The translations under genes were made by a program, and so were the position numbers. DNA of 64,000 nucleotides from Fulvivirga sp. (GTDB taxonomy: Bacteria; Bacteroidota; Bacteroidia; Cytophagales; Cyclobacteriaceae), in contig JANQLQ010000083.1 of the NCBI GenBank assembly GCA_028280565.1, forward strand, positions 62,001-126,000, given 5' to 3'. Shown piece by piece: positions 10,388-20,845 of this stretch; position 1 is the stretch's first letter, and every line of letters begins with the position of its first letter. The notes below the pieces were generated by a model. The model was given only the letters and a program-made list of their open reading frames with translations, had not been told where the DNA came from and searched no databases.

Positions 10388-11464
10388 TTAAAATTCGGTT
10401 CCTGACGAGCGTCCAAGGTGGGTCATAGCATTTCTAAATCCAATATAGGCTCGTGTGGAATCTTTGTATTCGTATGTTCTTGTACCTGTTTCTAAGTAAT
10501 ATGCAACATCCTTCCAGCTACCTCCCCTGATCACTTTCTTAGGGAAAATATTCGGATCGTACTTACTGCTGTTAGGATCAGTCCTAGGATCAATAAATTG
10601 CGGGTTAAGGTCCCATACAGTAGGCACAGATACCGCACTAAAGTCATCCAGTACCCACTCTGAAACATTACCTGCCATATCGTACAGCCCGTAATCGTTA
10701 GCAAAATAAGAAGCTACAGGCGCTGAATAAGCAAAACCATCATCGTAAAAGTTACCTCTACCCGGTTTAAAGTTGGCTAGCATACACCCTTTAGAGTTCC
10801 TGATGTACGGGTTACCCCAAGGATATTTGGCCATATCACGTCCACCTCTTGCGGCATACTCCCATTCTGCTTCATTAGGCAACCTAAAAGATGGCATCGG
10901 CACCTCTCCTATACTTCTCCGGTAGTCTGCCCAATAAGAGGTTCTCCACTCGCTAAAGTATACTGCCGCTTCCCAGTTTACCCCTACCACGGGATAATCA
11001 TCATAGCCGGGATGCCAGTAGTAATAATCCATGACAGGGTCACCCATGTGGTGCGCGAAGTCCTTCACCCATACAGTAGTATCGGGGTAGTAGTCCTCCA
11101 TGATCCTGTCTTCTCCCAGGACACTGATAGAGTCTTCCAATAGGTGATCGATAAACTGCCTGTATTCGTTATTAGTGATCTCAGTTTCATCCATGTAAAA
11201 TGAACCGATCGTAACTTGCTTGTTAAAATTGATTTGAGTTGATGCAGGATCTTCGTCTGCCTGCCCCATATGAAAAGTTCCGGCTGGGATAGGTACCATA
11301 CCATAGGGCTGCACCATGGTCCATCCTTCTCTTCCCGGTACACCCACCAATTCTCCCTGGTCACCTCCGCCACCACTGCCGAGTCCTAAGAGTCCACAAC
11401 CTCCACATAGCGCTGAAGATAACATTAACAGGACGTAGGAAAATCTTCGATTAACTTTACGCAT
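10388..11464 (-). CDS. gldK: GldK / PorK lipoprotein (formylglycine-generating-enzyme-like fold)
   Basis: Lipoprotein signal, FGE-sulfatase-like motifs (RLPNEAEWEYAARGG, YGLYDMAGNVSEWVLDDF, KVIRGGSWKD), upstream of gldLMN. Confidence 0.94.
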   Translation of the reverse strand: MRKVNRRFSYVLLMLSSALCGGCGLLGLGSGGGGDQGELVGVPGREGWTMVQPYGMVPIPAGTFHMGQADEDPASTQINFNKQVTIGSFYMDETEITNNEYRQFIDHLLEDSISVLGEDRIMEDYYPDTTVWVKDFAHHMGDPVMDYYYWHPGYDDYPVVGVNWEAAVYFSEWRTSYWADYRRSIGEVPMPSFRLPNEAEWEYAARGGRDMAKYPWGNPYIRNSKGCMLANFKPGRGNFYDDGFAYSAPVASYFANDYGLYDMAGNVSEWVLDDFSAVSVPTVWDLNPQFIDPRTDPNSSKYDPNIFPKKVIRGGSWKDVAYYLETGTRTYEYKDSTRAYIGFRNAMTHLGRSSGTEF

Positions 11465-11652
11465 AACACTTTTTTCTTTAATATTTTAACTTACTGACTA
11501 AGTTAAAACCAACCAGAATTTTTAAGTTTTGAAAACAGAAATATATAAAAAAAAATCTATTTACCTTTTAAAAAAATAATTCAGACTATTTACTATAAAA
11601 TTAATCTCGTCCAAATTGAGTATTTTATATCTATTTGCAAAGTAATTTCACT

Positions 11653-12612
11653 TTAATATCTATACCTAGGGGTTCGTACCACCTTTTTACCACTGCCAGG
11701 ATTCACCGGCAGTTGGTAACTCAGTAATACTTCATGAGTAGTGGGCTGCTTGGCTTCCTGCTCTGCCACTATGTAACCGAACGAGTAGCCAAAACTTAAC
11801 GATTTATCTTTCAAAAAATTGTACCCTAGCAGCACATTAATGTCGTCAGACTGCCTAAAGGTAAACCCTCCCCACATTCTATCTTTATAATAGGCTAGTC
11901 CTCCCAACGCAAAAGCATACTCATTGAAATCGGTTTGTATTAAAACGGAGGGCTCTAATTTAAGGTCAAAATTAACGGTGTGAATGTAGCCTAAGGTCAA
12001 GTAGGCGTGGTTTTCCAAGGCATTTCGGACATTATTTAGACCAAAGTTAAACTCTGATTGAAGGATGTGATTAAAACTCAAGCCGACATAATGTTTTTCT
12101 GCCCGGTAAAACATTCCCAGTGCCATATCGGGCCTGACTTGGGAGTCCCTGCCCGACTGGTTTTGGATGATCGGATCTTCAGGGTTGATGGCCCGGTAAA
12201 GATCGAAATCAAAGGATTGGGAAAATACACCTGCTCGTATTCCAAAACTCAATTTGGAATTTTTGATCCCCAGGTGATAAGCATAAGACATTTGAACCTG
12301 TAAGTTGTTCTGCGGTCCTTGGGTATCATTAACGATCATGGCTCCGAAACCACTTCTTAACCTATATATAGGTGTCGTCATGCTGACCATTTGCGTTATC
12401 GGCGCGCCACCATCATCAAAAGTAGGCTGGTATCCTGCCCATTGATTCCGGTAAACAGCTGTAATCTGTGTTATCCCCTCTGTTCCAGAGAACCCAGGGT
12501 GATAATACAGCATATTTTTCATGTGAAACGTAAAGGGCGCATCCTGTTGAGCCTTTGCCGTAAAACTAAAAAATAAGGCTGCCGCAAATATGTAAAAAAA
12601 TGACTTATACAT
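11653..12612 (-). CDS. PorP/SprF family type IX secretion outer membrane protein
   Basis: 'MKNMLYYHPGFSGTEGITQITAVYRNQWAGYQPTF' and beta-barrel pattern typical of PorP/SprF. Confidence 0.88.
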   Translation of the reverse strand: MYKSFFYIFAAALFFSFTAKAQQDAPFTFHMKNMLYYHPGFSGTEGITQITAVYRNQWAGYQPTFDDGGAPITQMVSMTTPIYRLRSGFGAMIVNDTQGPQNNLQVQMSYAYHLGIKNSKLSFGIRAGVFSQSFDFDLYRAINPEDPIIQNQSGRDSQVRPDMALGMFYRAEKHYVGLSFNHILQSEFNFGLNNVRNALENHAYLTLGYIHTVNFDLKLEPSVLIQTDFNEYAFALGGLAYYKDRMWGGFTFRQSDDINVLLGYNFLKDKSLSFGYSFGYIVAEQEAKQPTTHEVLLSYQLPVNPGSGKKVVRTPRYRY

Positions 12613-12715
12613 AGCCTAATTGTCAAAAGCAGTCTTAAAGATAAAGCTTTTTTGACAATAGATTCAAACTCAAAGTACTAAAAACCTTTGTTACTTGTAA
12701 GTTTTATAGAAAAAA

Positions 12716-13492
12716 TTACTTTAAACCGTTAGCTTTTTTTATATATAACTCGATAGCGCCGGTCATAGAAGGCGCATTTGGTAATGGGGCCTCTATATCT
12801 AAAAATAATCCTGCATCACGCACCGCTTTGGAGGTAGTAGGCCCAAAAGCAGCGATCCTTGTATTATTCTGGCTGAAATCAGGAAAATTTACCAGCAAAG
12901 AGTTGATCCCGGAAGGGCTAAAAAAAGCGAGTATGTCATAATACACATTTTCCAGGTCAGAAAGATCACTGGCCACGGTCCGGTATATGATGGCCTCCGT
13001 GTAATTAAACCCGTTAGATTTAAGGAAATTAGGAATGTCGTCCTTCCTGATATCCGAGCACGGGAAAAGATATTTTTCGTTCTTGTGCTTTTTCAGTATC
13101 TCTAAAAGGTCTCCCGCAGTACGATGTCCTGTGAAGATCTTTCTTTTCCTAATGATGATGTATTTCTGCAAATAGTTAGAGGTTTGCTCGGATATACAGA
13201 AATACTTCATATCCGCGGGCATCTCTATTTTCAGTTCTGAACAGATCCTAAAAAAATGATCTACTGCATTTCGGCTAGTAAATATGATCGCGGTATGATT
13301 AAGAATATCTATTTTTTGTTTCCTAAATTCTTTGGTCGATACCGGGTCTACCTGTATAAAGGGCCTGAAATCGATTTTGAGATTATACTTCTCTGCCAAC
13401 TTGAAATAGGGTGAATTTTCATCAGCGGGCTTAGGTTGGGAAACTAGGACGCTCTTAACGGCCCGCATCCTTTCTTTCACTTTGTCTGTCAT
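12716..13492 (-). CDS. hemD: Uroporphyrinogen-III synthase
   Basis: 'VKSVLVSQPKPADENSPYFKLAEKYNLKIDFRPFIQV' N-terminus typical of Bacteroidota HemD; C-terminal AAFGPTTSKAVRDAGL. Confidence 0.85.
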   Translation of the reverse strand: MTDKVKERMRAVKSVLVSQPKPADENSPYFKLAEKYNLKIDFRPFIQVDPVSTKEFRKQKIDILNHTAIIFTSRNAVDHFFRICSELKIEMPADMKYFCISEQTSNYLQKYIIIRKRKIFTGHRTAGDLLEILKKHKNEKYLFPCSDIRKDDIPNFLKSNGFNYTEAIIYRTVASDLSDLENVYYDILAFFSPSGINSLLVNFPDFSQNNTRIAAFGPTTSKAVRDAGLFLDIEAPLPNAPSMTGAIELYIKKANGLK

Positions 13493-13515
13493 TACTTCTC
13501 AACTAGTCTTTTTTT

Positions 13516-14673
13516 TCAGAATGGTTGATTTAAACCCGAACTGATAATTACTCCAAATGGAATCAATTCGGTGGCGCAAAGGTAGGAAAATAAATGCACA
13601 TTTTTGAAGTTGCCCGCATTCATTAGCTTCAAATAAATCACTAATATCCCTAGGGCGATTAAAACCAAGGATAGGTAAAACAGGGCTTGATAAAAACTCT
13701 CTGCAACAGTATGGAAAGAAAAATAGGACAGGACGATAACAGCTAAAATCACTAACAAAATGACTAGGTTGATACGGATATGGTTGTAGAAATGATTATT
13801 GTTAAAGCTGCCTAATTTGAAAAGCCACGCCATGTTGTTAATTAAGATGAATTTGATCACCAACCAGGCAAACACCGCCAGTATAAGCTTACTCCACCGC
13901 CATATCCCTTCCCCGAGGCTGTTGTAAATGAAGGGTCCCGGGTGGGAAAGCCTAATGTCCCCCAAGTGTGCAACGGTCATGAGCACTAGCGCCACCAAGA
14001 GGCAGAAGAACAAGTAGAAATAGAAGTTCACCTGGGATATGGGCCGGCTTTTCAACAGGTTTTCTTCGGTCTCGCGGAAGGAAAAGGCCCGGCTTATTTT
14101 GAAATATTCCATGAAAGTACGTGGAAAGTAATAGTATAATATCGCTGTAAAGATTAAAATAACGACCAGTGCCAAGGTAAAAAAGCCGGCAAACGATGAT
14201 CTCTCTCTTTTGAAGGTAAGCGGCACCTCACCAATTTTACCGGGTGGCCGCCCTGTAATGGTCACCATTTCCGTTTTAATGGAACCTGCTGTAAGCCTCG
14301 GGCTATACAGGGTAAATTGCAGGGGAAAGCCCACATAACTTTTCACATCCCGCAAGGAAAACAACAGGGTATCTCCCTTTAGCGTACTTAACAGTTGGTT
14401 ATTGACAAAAAGCGATACTTCTTGGATACTACTTACTTTCAGATAAGTATCTATTTGCTCCGGGTCTGATATTTGAAAATGGATGGTCTTACCCCGTAAT
14501 TCCCGGTGATCCACTAAGGGCAGGTATTGCTCTTTCCCGGGGTGATAAAAGATCCACTCTTCGGATAGGTCTTTGACTAGCAGGGTATCAGAAGCCGTAG
14601 CCGGAACGGCTGCCAGCAGTAAAAAGACCAGCAAGAAATGAATGTTTTTAATCACTGCCCAATAGGTTTTCAC
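13516..14673 (-). CDS. DUF4271-type multi-TM membrane protein
   Basis: Multiple TM segments; position next to hemD is typical for DUF4271 proteins. Confidence 0.65.
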   Translation of the reverse strand: MKTYWAVIKNIHFLLVFLLLAAVPATASDTLLVKDLSEEWIFYHPGKEQYLPLVDHRELRGKTIHFQISDPEQIDTYLKVSSIQEVSLFVNNQLLSTLKGDTLLFSLRDVKSYVGFPLQFTLYSPRLTAGSIKTEMVTITGRPPGKIGEVPLTFKRERSSFAGFFTLALVVILIFTAILYYYFPRTFMEYFKISRAFSFRETEENLLKSRPISQVNFYFYLFFCLLVALVLMTVAHLGDIRLSHPGPFIYNSLGEGIWRWSKLILAVFAWLVIKFILINNMAWLFKLGSFNNNHFYNHIRINLVILLVILAVIVLSYFSFHTVAESFYQALFYLSLVLIALGILVIYLKLMNAGNFKNVHLFSYLCATELIPFGVIISSGLNQPF

Positions 14674-14681
14674 GCAATTTA

Positions 14682-16463
14682 TCAGAATTTAGCTACATAA
14701 CCGAAATGAAATTTAGAAAGGCTTAAGCTCAAGGGTTGATCTTGGGAGCGACCCAACCCGTACGCCAAGCTGACTAGGCCTGAAGCCACGGGCAGATTTA
14801 GCCCTACCCCAATACCTAAAGGATAATCTTCAAATTGATTTTGACTTACATCGTAGTACAAATAGGACTGGTCATAGAAAGCAAAAAAATAGGCGCCGGG
14901 TTGAAAATGGAATTGTACTTCGAAGTTAGAAAGCACGTAATCCGAGGCGAAAAAAAAGTTTTCGTTGAAACCCCTCAGGGACAACAATCCACCGACACGA
15001 TAAAGGTCGTTCAAAAAGAGCCGGTCATTGATGATCTTAGCTGCCCTGAGCTGGTGATACAAAATAAAATAGCGGTTTACACGCCGGTAAGATTTTAACC
15101 CCGCTGACAAGGTATACTGGACGGAGTTAAGGTCCAGTCCTTGGTAAAGCTCCGCGGGAAGATCAGCATTTCTTTGGATACGCTTAGATCCTACAGCTGC
15201 GTCTATGAAGGCACTGGTGCCTGACGTCGGGAGTATAGGATCATTGAGCCCCCTGTAATCATAACGGATCCCGTAATAGTCAACGGAGAAGTCGGATATC
15301 TCGGGCAGCTCTGTAGCGTCTTCAAAAGCGCTGGCGCTGAGCAGGTTGGATGAACGGAACTGGGAAAATAAGGAAAGGCTATGCTCCGAAGGCCGGTAGC
15401 TAAAATTGATCTCCGCCTGCCGGGTGATGAAGGTGGTGTCCTCCCGGAGTAGGTTAAAAGAGCCATGGAAATCCAAGGTAGAATGAAACAGCCGAGGATG
15501 GTCATACTGGATATCCAAAAGCTGCGACCGTGGCCTCAGACTCTGCCAACGAATATCCAGGCCTTTGCCGCTGTTGAAGAGATTCCGCAGGGAAAGGTCG
15601 AATTGGCCCGTGATCAGCAGCCTGCCTTCTTCTTCCTCGTTGGGTAAAAACCCGATAATGCCGTCGATCCTACTTGCTCGCTTTGGGGCCAGTTCCAATC
15701 TTAAGGTAGCCTCCTTGTTTTGAAAGGTGAGCTTGGGTTCCGCGTCAAGCTGGGCAAAACCCAAGCTATTTATCTTACTGCGAATGGCAGAGATATCCCG
15801 TTGGGAAAAAGGCTTGCCGACCGTCACGCCCAAGTAAGTGGCCAGCCACGATCTTTTTATTTTTACCGGCCCTTTCACCTGCAAGCTGTCATAAGTGATT
15901 TTAGGCCCTTCGTGGTATACTAACTTTGCGGAAATCGCTTTATCATTGATCGATACAGAGTCCAAATAGATGGAAGCAAAAGGAAAGCCATTGTTCTCAC
16001 TGTGTATGACCATCTTCTTAAACAGTCTCCGGATCTCCTTGTTATTGAAAGGATAATGAAGGTAATCTTTTTGACGGAAACCACCCCGGTTTAATACCTG
16101 GCCAGGTATATCGGTTGTATTTAGTTTGGCCCAGGTAAACTGCTCTCCAAGGTAGACATTGATCACTAGGGTGTCATTCCTACTAAGGTCTAGCTGGTAA
16201 GATGCCAGTAAGTATCCCTTTTGGTGGAGCTGTTGGACTCCCGCTGAAAGGCGCCTTAAAGCCTGGATCGAATCGCAGGTGATTATCTCCCGTGTCACCG
16301 ACTTGAACTGGGTGATATCTCCGGCAATTCCTTGCCATTGGACTTGGCAGTCCTGCCCGGCCAGCAGATATGGCGAAGCTAGAATAATCCAACACAGGAA
16401 TAATGTTCTCAAAGAATGACCTAATTTTGAACGAATTGTTAAAGATAAGCACTTGGCAGGCAT
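14682..16463 (-). CDS. BamA/TamA-like outer membrane protein with POTRA domain
   Basis: POTRA-like N-terminal half, C-terminal Omp85-type barrel (RVGGLLSLRGFNENFFFASDYVLSNFEVQF ... FHFGYVAKF). The ORF start overlaps hemW, so the true start may be downstream. Confidence 0.8.
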   Translation of the reverse strand: MPAKCLSLTIRSKLGHSLRTLFLCWIILASPYLLAGQDCQVQWQGIAGDITQFKSVTREIITCDSIQALRRLSAGVQQLHQKGYLLASYQLDLSRNDTLVINVYLGEQFTWAKLNTTDIPGQVLNRGGFRQKDYLHYPFNNKEIRRLFKKMVIHSENNGFPFASIYLDSVSINDKAISAKLVYHEGPKITYDSLQVKGPVKIKRSWLATYLGVTVGKPFSQRDISAIRSKINSLGFAQLDAEPKLTFQNKEATLRLELAPKRASRIDGIIGFLPNEEEEGRLLITGQFDLSLRNLFNSGKGLDIRWQSLRPRSQLLDIQYDHPRLFHSTLDFHGSFNLLREDTTFITRQAEINFSYRPSEHSLSLFSQFRSSNLLSASAFEDATELPEISDFSVDYYGIRYDYRGLNDPILPTSGTSAFIDAAVGSKRIQRNADLPAELYQGLDLNSVQYTLSAGLKSYRRVNRYFILYHQLRAAKIINDRLFLNDLYRVGGLLSLRGFNENFFFASDYVLSNFEVQFHFQPGAYFFAFYDQSYLYYDVSQNQFEDYPLGIGVGLNLPVASGLVSLAYGLGRSQDQPLSLSLSKFHFGYVAKF

Positions 16464-17580
16464 ATATATTCATATCCCATTTTGTAAGCAGGCTTGTTTT
16501 TACTGCGACTTCCATTTTAGTGTCAATCCATCCTACCGGAAAGAAATGGTAGCGGCTATTATCAAAGAGCTTTCATTACAAAGGGATTACCTGCACAACG
16601 AAGAAGTAAACACGCTTTATTTTGGCGGGGGCACCCCTTCCCTGTTAGACAACGAAGACCTGGCAGCGATTTTGCACCAAGTATACGACTTGTACAACGT
16701 GACACCTGGCGCTGAAGTGACTTTAGAAGCCAACCCGGATGACCTCTCGTACTCCAAGCTAAAAGAATTAAAGGAAAGCCCAGTCAATCGTCTTAGCATA
16801 GGAGTACAAACTTTTGACGAAGAGGTTTTAAAACTACTTAACCGTGCGCATACCCGCCTACAAGGGGAAGAATGCCTAGCACTGGCCCGGCAACTTGGGT
16901 TTGACAATATTAGCTTAGACCTTATCTACGGCATTCCCGGCCGAGGTGAGGCACAATGGGTAGAAGATCTCGAGCGCGCCTTACACCATCGACCAGGCCA
17001 TATTTCCACTTACAGCTTAACCATAGAGCCAAAAACCGTGTTCGGCCGACGGCAGGCACGGGGCAAATTCCCTGCTATTGACGAAGAACAGGCAGCGCAT
17101 CAATTCGAGCTCATGCTGGATATACTGGGTAAAGCGGGGTATGAACAGTACGAAATATCTAATTTTTGCCTTCCGGGCTATTATTCTCGCCATAACTCCA
17201 GCTATTGGAAACAACAGGAGTATTTAGGTATAGGTCCCAGTGCACATTCCTACGACGGGAAGAGCCGGCAATTCAATATCAGCAATAATGGTAAATACAT
17301 GAAGTCGATAGCGGCAGGTGTGGTCCCTTATGAACGAGAGGTCTTGGAGAAGAAAGACAAAGTAAACGAATACTTGCTTACCACCTTACGCACAAAATGG
17401 GGTACCGACCTAGCGAGGTTAAAGGATGAGTTCAATGTAAACCTGTTGAAAGACAGGGCTACCTATATCCGTGACTTATTAGATTCCAAGCTGGCAAAGA
17501 TTACAAATCAGCATTTAGGGTTGACTAATAAGGGTAAGTTATTAGCAGATAAAATATCTTCTGATCTTTTTATTGATTAG
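16453..17580 (+). CDS. hemW: Radical SAM heme chaperone HemW
   Basis: MAGIYIHIPFCKQACFYCDFHF (CxxxCxxC), NTLYFGGGTPSLL, LIYGIPGRG..., 'QYEISNFCLPGYYSRHNSSYW'. Confidence 0.95.
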   Translation: MAGIYIHIPFCKQACFYCDFHFSVNPSYRKEMVAAIIKELSLQRDYLHNEEVNTLYFGGGTPSLLDNEDLAAILHQVYDLYNVTPGAEVTLEANPDDLSYSKLKELKESPVNRLSIGVQTFDEEVLKLLNRAHTRLQGEECLALARQLGFDNISLDLIYGIPGRGEAQWVEDLERALHHRPGHISTYSLTIEPKTVFGRRQARGKFPAIDEEQAAHQFELMLDILGKAGYEQYEISNFCLPGYYSRHNSSYWKQQEYLGIGPSAHSYDGKSRQFNISNNGKYMKSIAAGVVPYEREVLEKKDKVNEYLLTTLRTKWGTDLARLKDEFNVNLLKDRATYIRDLLDSKLAKITNQHLGLTNKGKLLADKISSDLFID

Positions 17581-18342
17581 TTGGCTATGAAAATTCAATT
17601 TGTGCATCACGGACCTGGCTACGAAGCGGACCTGGCCAAGCCTATCGATATCTCTATTCCCGTAAGGAGTGGGGGTGAAAACCCAAACTGTTATTACTCA
17701 AAAGATATAAAGTTTGAGCCTGTAAGGTCCGGTGATTTTGTCGGGGACACACGTGAGGGGGGCGTAGTAAATCATAAAGAGATCTTCATCACACCTCACG
17801 GTAATGGCACCCACACCGAGTGCTTTGGGCATATCTCGAGCGCAGCGGATGGTACGATCAATCAATGTCTTCTCACCTTCCATTTTATGGCGCAATTAAT
17901 AACATTAACGCCACGGAAGATGGAAAATGGTGACCGGGTCATCACCTTAGCCGACTATGAAAAGCTACCCTACCTGGGCACGGAAGCGGTCATTGTAAGA
18001 ACTATGCCGAATGGCAGGGACAAACTTACACGGAACTATTCAGGGACCAATCCACCCTTTTTCGAACCTGCTATTACACAGCTTATGAGAAGTCGTGGTG
18101 TAAAACATGTTTTGGTGGATCTACCTTCTGTAGACAAGGAGGTAGATGGGGGAGCGCTGGGCGCTCATCGTAATTTTTGGGGATTTCCGGGCGAGTTATC
18201 AAAGTCCTCTACCATAACCGAACTGGTCTATGTAGACGATACTATAGTGGATGGCCTGTACCTGCTGAACTTGCAAATTGCCAGCCTTGAATTGGACGTG
18301 AGTATGAGTAAACCTGTTCTTTTTAAGTTGGAAAGAGTATAG
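17581..18342 (+). CDS. Cyclase family protein (KynB-like metal-dependent hydrolase)
   Basis: Cyclase motif HGNGTHTECFGHI, VDLPSVDKEVDGGALGAHRNFWG. Confidence 0.85.
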   Translation: MAMKIQFVHHGPGYEADLAKPIDISIPVRSGGENPNCYYSKDIKFEPVRSGDFVGDTREGGVVNHKEIFITPHGNGTHTECFGHISSAADGTINQCLLTFHFMAQLITLTPRKMENGDRVITLADYEKLPYLGTEAVIVRTMPNGRDKLTRNYSGTNPPFFEPAITQLMRSRGVKHVLVDLPSVDKEVDGGALGAHRNFWGFPGELSKSSTITELVYVDDTIVDGLYLLNLQIASLELDVSMSKPVLFKLERV

Positions 18343-18387
18343 TTTTTGATAAAATATTTTATTTTTTTGTACGGAATTTTAACCGAT

Positions 18388-18771
18388 ATGACAAGCGAAG
18401 AAAAAAAGGCTTACCTTCTACTGAAATCCGTTATATTTCATTACCATGGCCTTGATGACGTGGAAAGAGCTGATCTTCAAGCAACTGCAGACGAATTGGA
18501 TGGCCACAAAGAGCTAGAATGGGCCAATGCATTCATAGCAGAAGATTATTTTAATTCGTTTGAGCGGGCTAGGGAGTACCTAGATGGTGTAGTAGGGGAC
18601 TATCCCAAAGACAAACGCGTCATGTTTATAGAGACGGTATGGCAAGCCAATAATCTCAAGGGTTATGTCACTGAATTAGAGGCTACTGCCATGCTAAAAT
18701 TTGCCCGCGATTGGAACGTGGAGCAAGAATTGATTGAAATTCTTAAGAACCAATCCAAAGGATCTTCATAA
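18388..18771 (+). CDS. Conserved hypothetical protein
   Basis: ORF 18346-18771; internal ATG MTSEEKKAYLLLKSVIFHYHGLDD is the likely start. Confidence 0.6.
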   Translation: MTSEEKKAYLLLKSVIFHYHGLDDVERADLQATADELDGHKELEWANAFIAEDYFNSFERAREYLDGVVGDYPKDKRVMFIETVWQANNLKGYVTELEATAMLKFARDWNVEQELIEILKNQSKGSS

Positions 18772-19479
18772 ACTCATCATTTCTTTAAACTTAGCGGCCT
18801 GCCTGCGGCTCACCTCCACTTTATCGCCACCTTTCAAGCGCACCATCAGTCCCCCGTTAAACCAAGGTTCTATACCCTCTACCCAACTGAGATTCACAAT
18901 GTGCTTCCGGCTGGCCCTAAAGAAATGTCGAGGATCAAGTTTTTCATCTAAAGCGTTCAGTGATTTATGGATCATAGGCCGGTTGTTGTCAAAGTAAACT
19001 TTGATATAGTTACCGTCGGACTCGAAAAGCCGGATGTTTGAAAGGCTCACGAACCAGCACTTGTCCCCGTCCTTGACAAACACCTGGTCTTCCAGGGTAA
19101 GTCTTTTTCCCGTGGTATCTTCAGAAGTAGCCCGGGGTTCCGGCAGTTTACTGATGCTGTCCTTCAAGCGCTCAGGCTGGATAGGCTTGAGTAAGTAGTC
19201 CAAGGCGTTGACTTCAAACGCTTTTAGCGCAAATTCATCGTAAGCGGTGGTAAAGATCACTTTAGGGACATTATCGAGCATTTCCAATAACTCGAAGCCT
19301 GTCTTGCCCGGCATTTGAATATCCAAAAAAAGTAAGTCGGGGTTAACCGTATTGATCAATTCCAGTGCCTCATCGGCATTAGCGGCCTCGCCAACGACTT
19401 CAATCTCGTCATAGTCTTCCAGTAATGAGTTGAGTTCTTTCCTGGCCAGTCTTTCATCATCTACAATAAGTGTTCTCAT
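18766..19479 (-). CDS. LytTR-family response regulator
   Basis: REC domain (MRTLIVDDERLARKEL...LLFLDIQMPGKTG...KVIFTTAYDEFALKAFEVNALDYLLKP) and C-terminal LytTR domain. Confidence 0.95.
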   Translation of the reverse strand: MRTLIVDDERLARKELNSLLEDYDEIEVVGEAANADEALELINTVNPDLLFLDIQMPGKTGFELLEMLDNVPKVIFTTAYDEFALKAFEVNALDYLLKPIQPERLKDSISKLPEPRATSEDTTGKRLTLEDQVFVKDGDKCWFVSLSNIRLFESDGNYIKVYFDNNRPMIHKSLNALDEKLDPRHFFRASRKHIVNLSWVEGIEPWFNGGLMVRLKGGDKVEVSRRQAAKFKEMMSL

Positions 19480-19483
19480 ACAT

Positions 19484-20509
19484 TTATGTTTGTTGAGGGA
19501 TTATTAATTCTGTGAGCACGATATCCGCGGATTCGTTGAATATTTTAAACGAAGCTTCTTCCCCGTACAGCAAACTCAATCGTTGTGCCGTATTACGAAG
19601 TCCAAGCCCTTCTTTATCTTTTTTACTGGCACCATCCAGGTCCAAGGTACCTGTGTTCCTGATCTGTACTTTGAGCTTATTATTTTCGATGGTAGTCTTC
19701 ATATTGATGGCCCCTCCTTCTTTAAGTTTTGATATGCCATGTTTTATCCCATTCTCAACGAGGGTTTGGAACATAAGCGGGGGGACCAAAAAATTATAAG
19801 AGTCCGGGTGGATATCAAATTCAGTTTTGAGCCTTTCTTCAAAGCGGATACTTTCTAACCCCAAGTAGTCTTTTACCGTCCTGAGCTCATCTTCGAAGTT
19901 GGTAAGCTTCTTTTTGTTAGAGGCTAGGGAATTCCTAAGGATATTCGACAGCTGGGTGATCGCATTTTTTGACTTCTTGGGATTCTCATCCACTAATGCC
20001 CGTATGCTGTTCAAAGCATTAAAGATAAAGTGTGGGTTGAGCTGTGCTTTTAGATTGTTCAATTCGATCTCGTTAACTGCCGCCTCGTGTTTCAGGGAAA
20101 GGTTATAGCGTTCAAAATAGTGATAAATAAAGTACAGTACGGACCACACAAAAATAGTCAAACCATAGACTGCCGCCAGCCCCAACACTGTATTGCGGCT
20201 CCATGCCACCTCGGGGTCATAAATATTTAGAGGCAAAGCCACTAATAATCGCGTGCCGTAGATCACAAAACTCAAGATGAACACGGCGATCAGCACCCGG
20301 GGGATCAGCTTGTTCATATCGTAATCCAGCCACCGGTTCCTGACTATGAAGTTCCTAAAAAGGTGGGTGAACAACAAAAAGATACAAGCTTCTGCTAGCC
20401 AAAATATGATCTGCCTGGAACTGGTCGTTTGGAAAACTACGATCTGCCCGAGGGCATAGGCCATCCACCCCCCTACCTGCAGTGTCCAGTAAAGTTTGAT
20501 CTTATTCAC
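19484..20509 (-). CDS. LytS/YehU-like sensor histidine kinase
   Basis: His_kinase motif LKAQLNPHFIFNALNSIRALV, HATPase region TLVENGIKHGIS, adjacent to LytTR regulator. Confidence 0.94.
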   Translation of the reverse strand: MNKIKLYWTLQVGGWMAYALGQIVVFQTTSSRQIIFWLAEACIFLLFTHLFRNFIVRNRWLDYDMNKLIPRVLIAVFILSFVIYGTRLLVALPLNIYDPEVAWSRNTVLGLAAVYGLTIFVWSVLYFIYHYFERYNLSLKHEAAVNEIELNNLKAQLNPHFIFNALNSIRALVDENPKKSKNAITQLSNILRNSLASNKKKLTNFEDELRTVKDYLGLESIRFEERLKTEFDIHPDSYNFLVPPLMFQTLVENGIKHGISKLKEGGAINMKTTIENNKLKVQIRNTGTLDLDGASKKDKEGLGLRNTAQRLSLLYGEEASFKIFNESADIVLTELIIPQQT

Positions 20510-20599
20510 TCTTACTAATCCGGCTTTATAAAGTTAATGAATAAATTGGGTAGGGTCTTTTGGTCATTACATCAATGGAAAAAAGCCCCTATAAAAGGA

Positions 20600-20845
20600 T
20601 CATCCATCCGTCCTGAACAAAAATAAAAGCAAAAAACCAGCGGTGAAGATCAATATCCATGAAAGGATGTTTAAAAACCTTTCGTATTTCACAAACCGTT
20701 TATCTCGTATGACCCCCATCGTAATAAAGGCGGCCCCGGCGGTGATGTACAATGAAAATTCAACGTATTCCCGGAGATAAAATTGGTATGCTGAAAATCC
20801 TAAAAGCAGTATCCCTACTAAATATTGGGTGTAAGATGGTTTCAT
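20600..20845 (-). CDS. Small membrane protein, unknown function
   Basis: 81 aa with three hydrophobic segments; 4-nt overlap with the upstream ndh gene. Confidence 0.6.
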   Translation of the reverse strand: MKPSYTQYLVGILLLGFSAYQFYLREYVEFSLYITAGAAFITMGVIRDKRFVKYERFLNILSWILIFTAGFLLLFLFRTDG

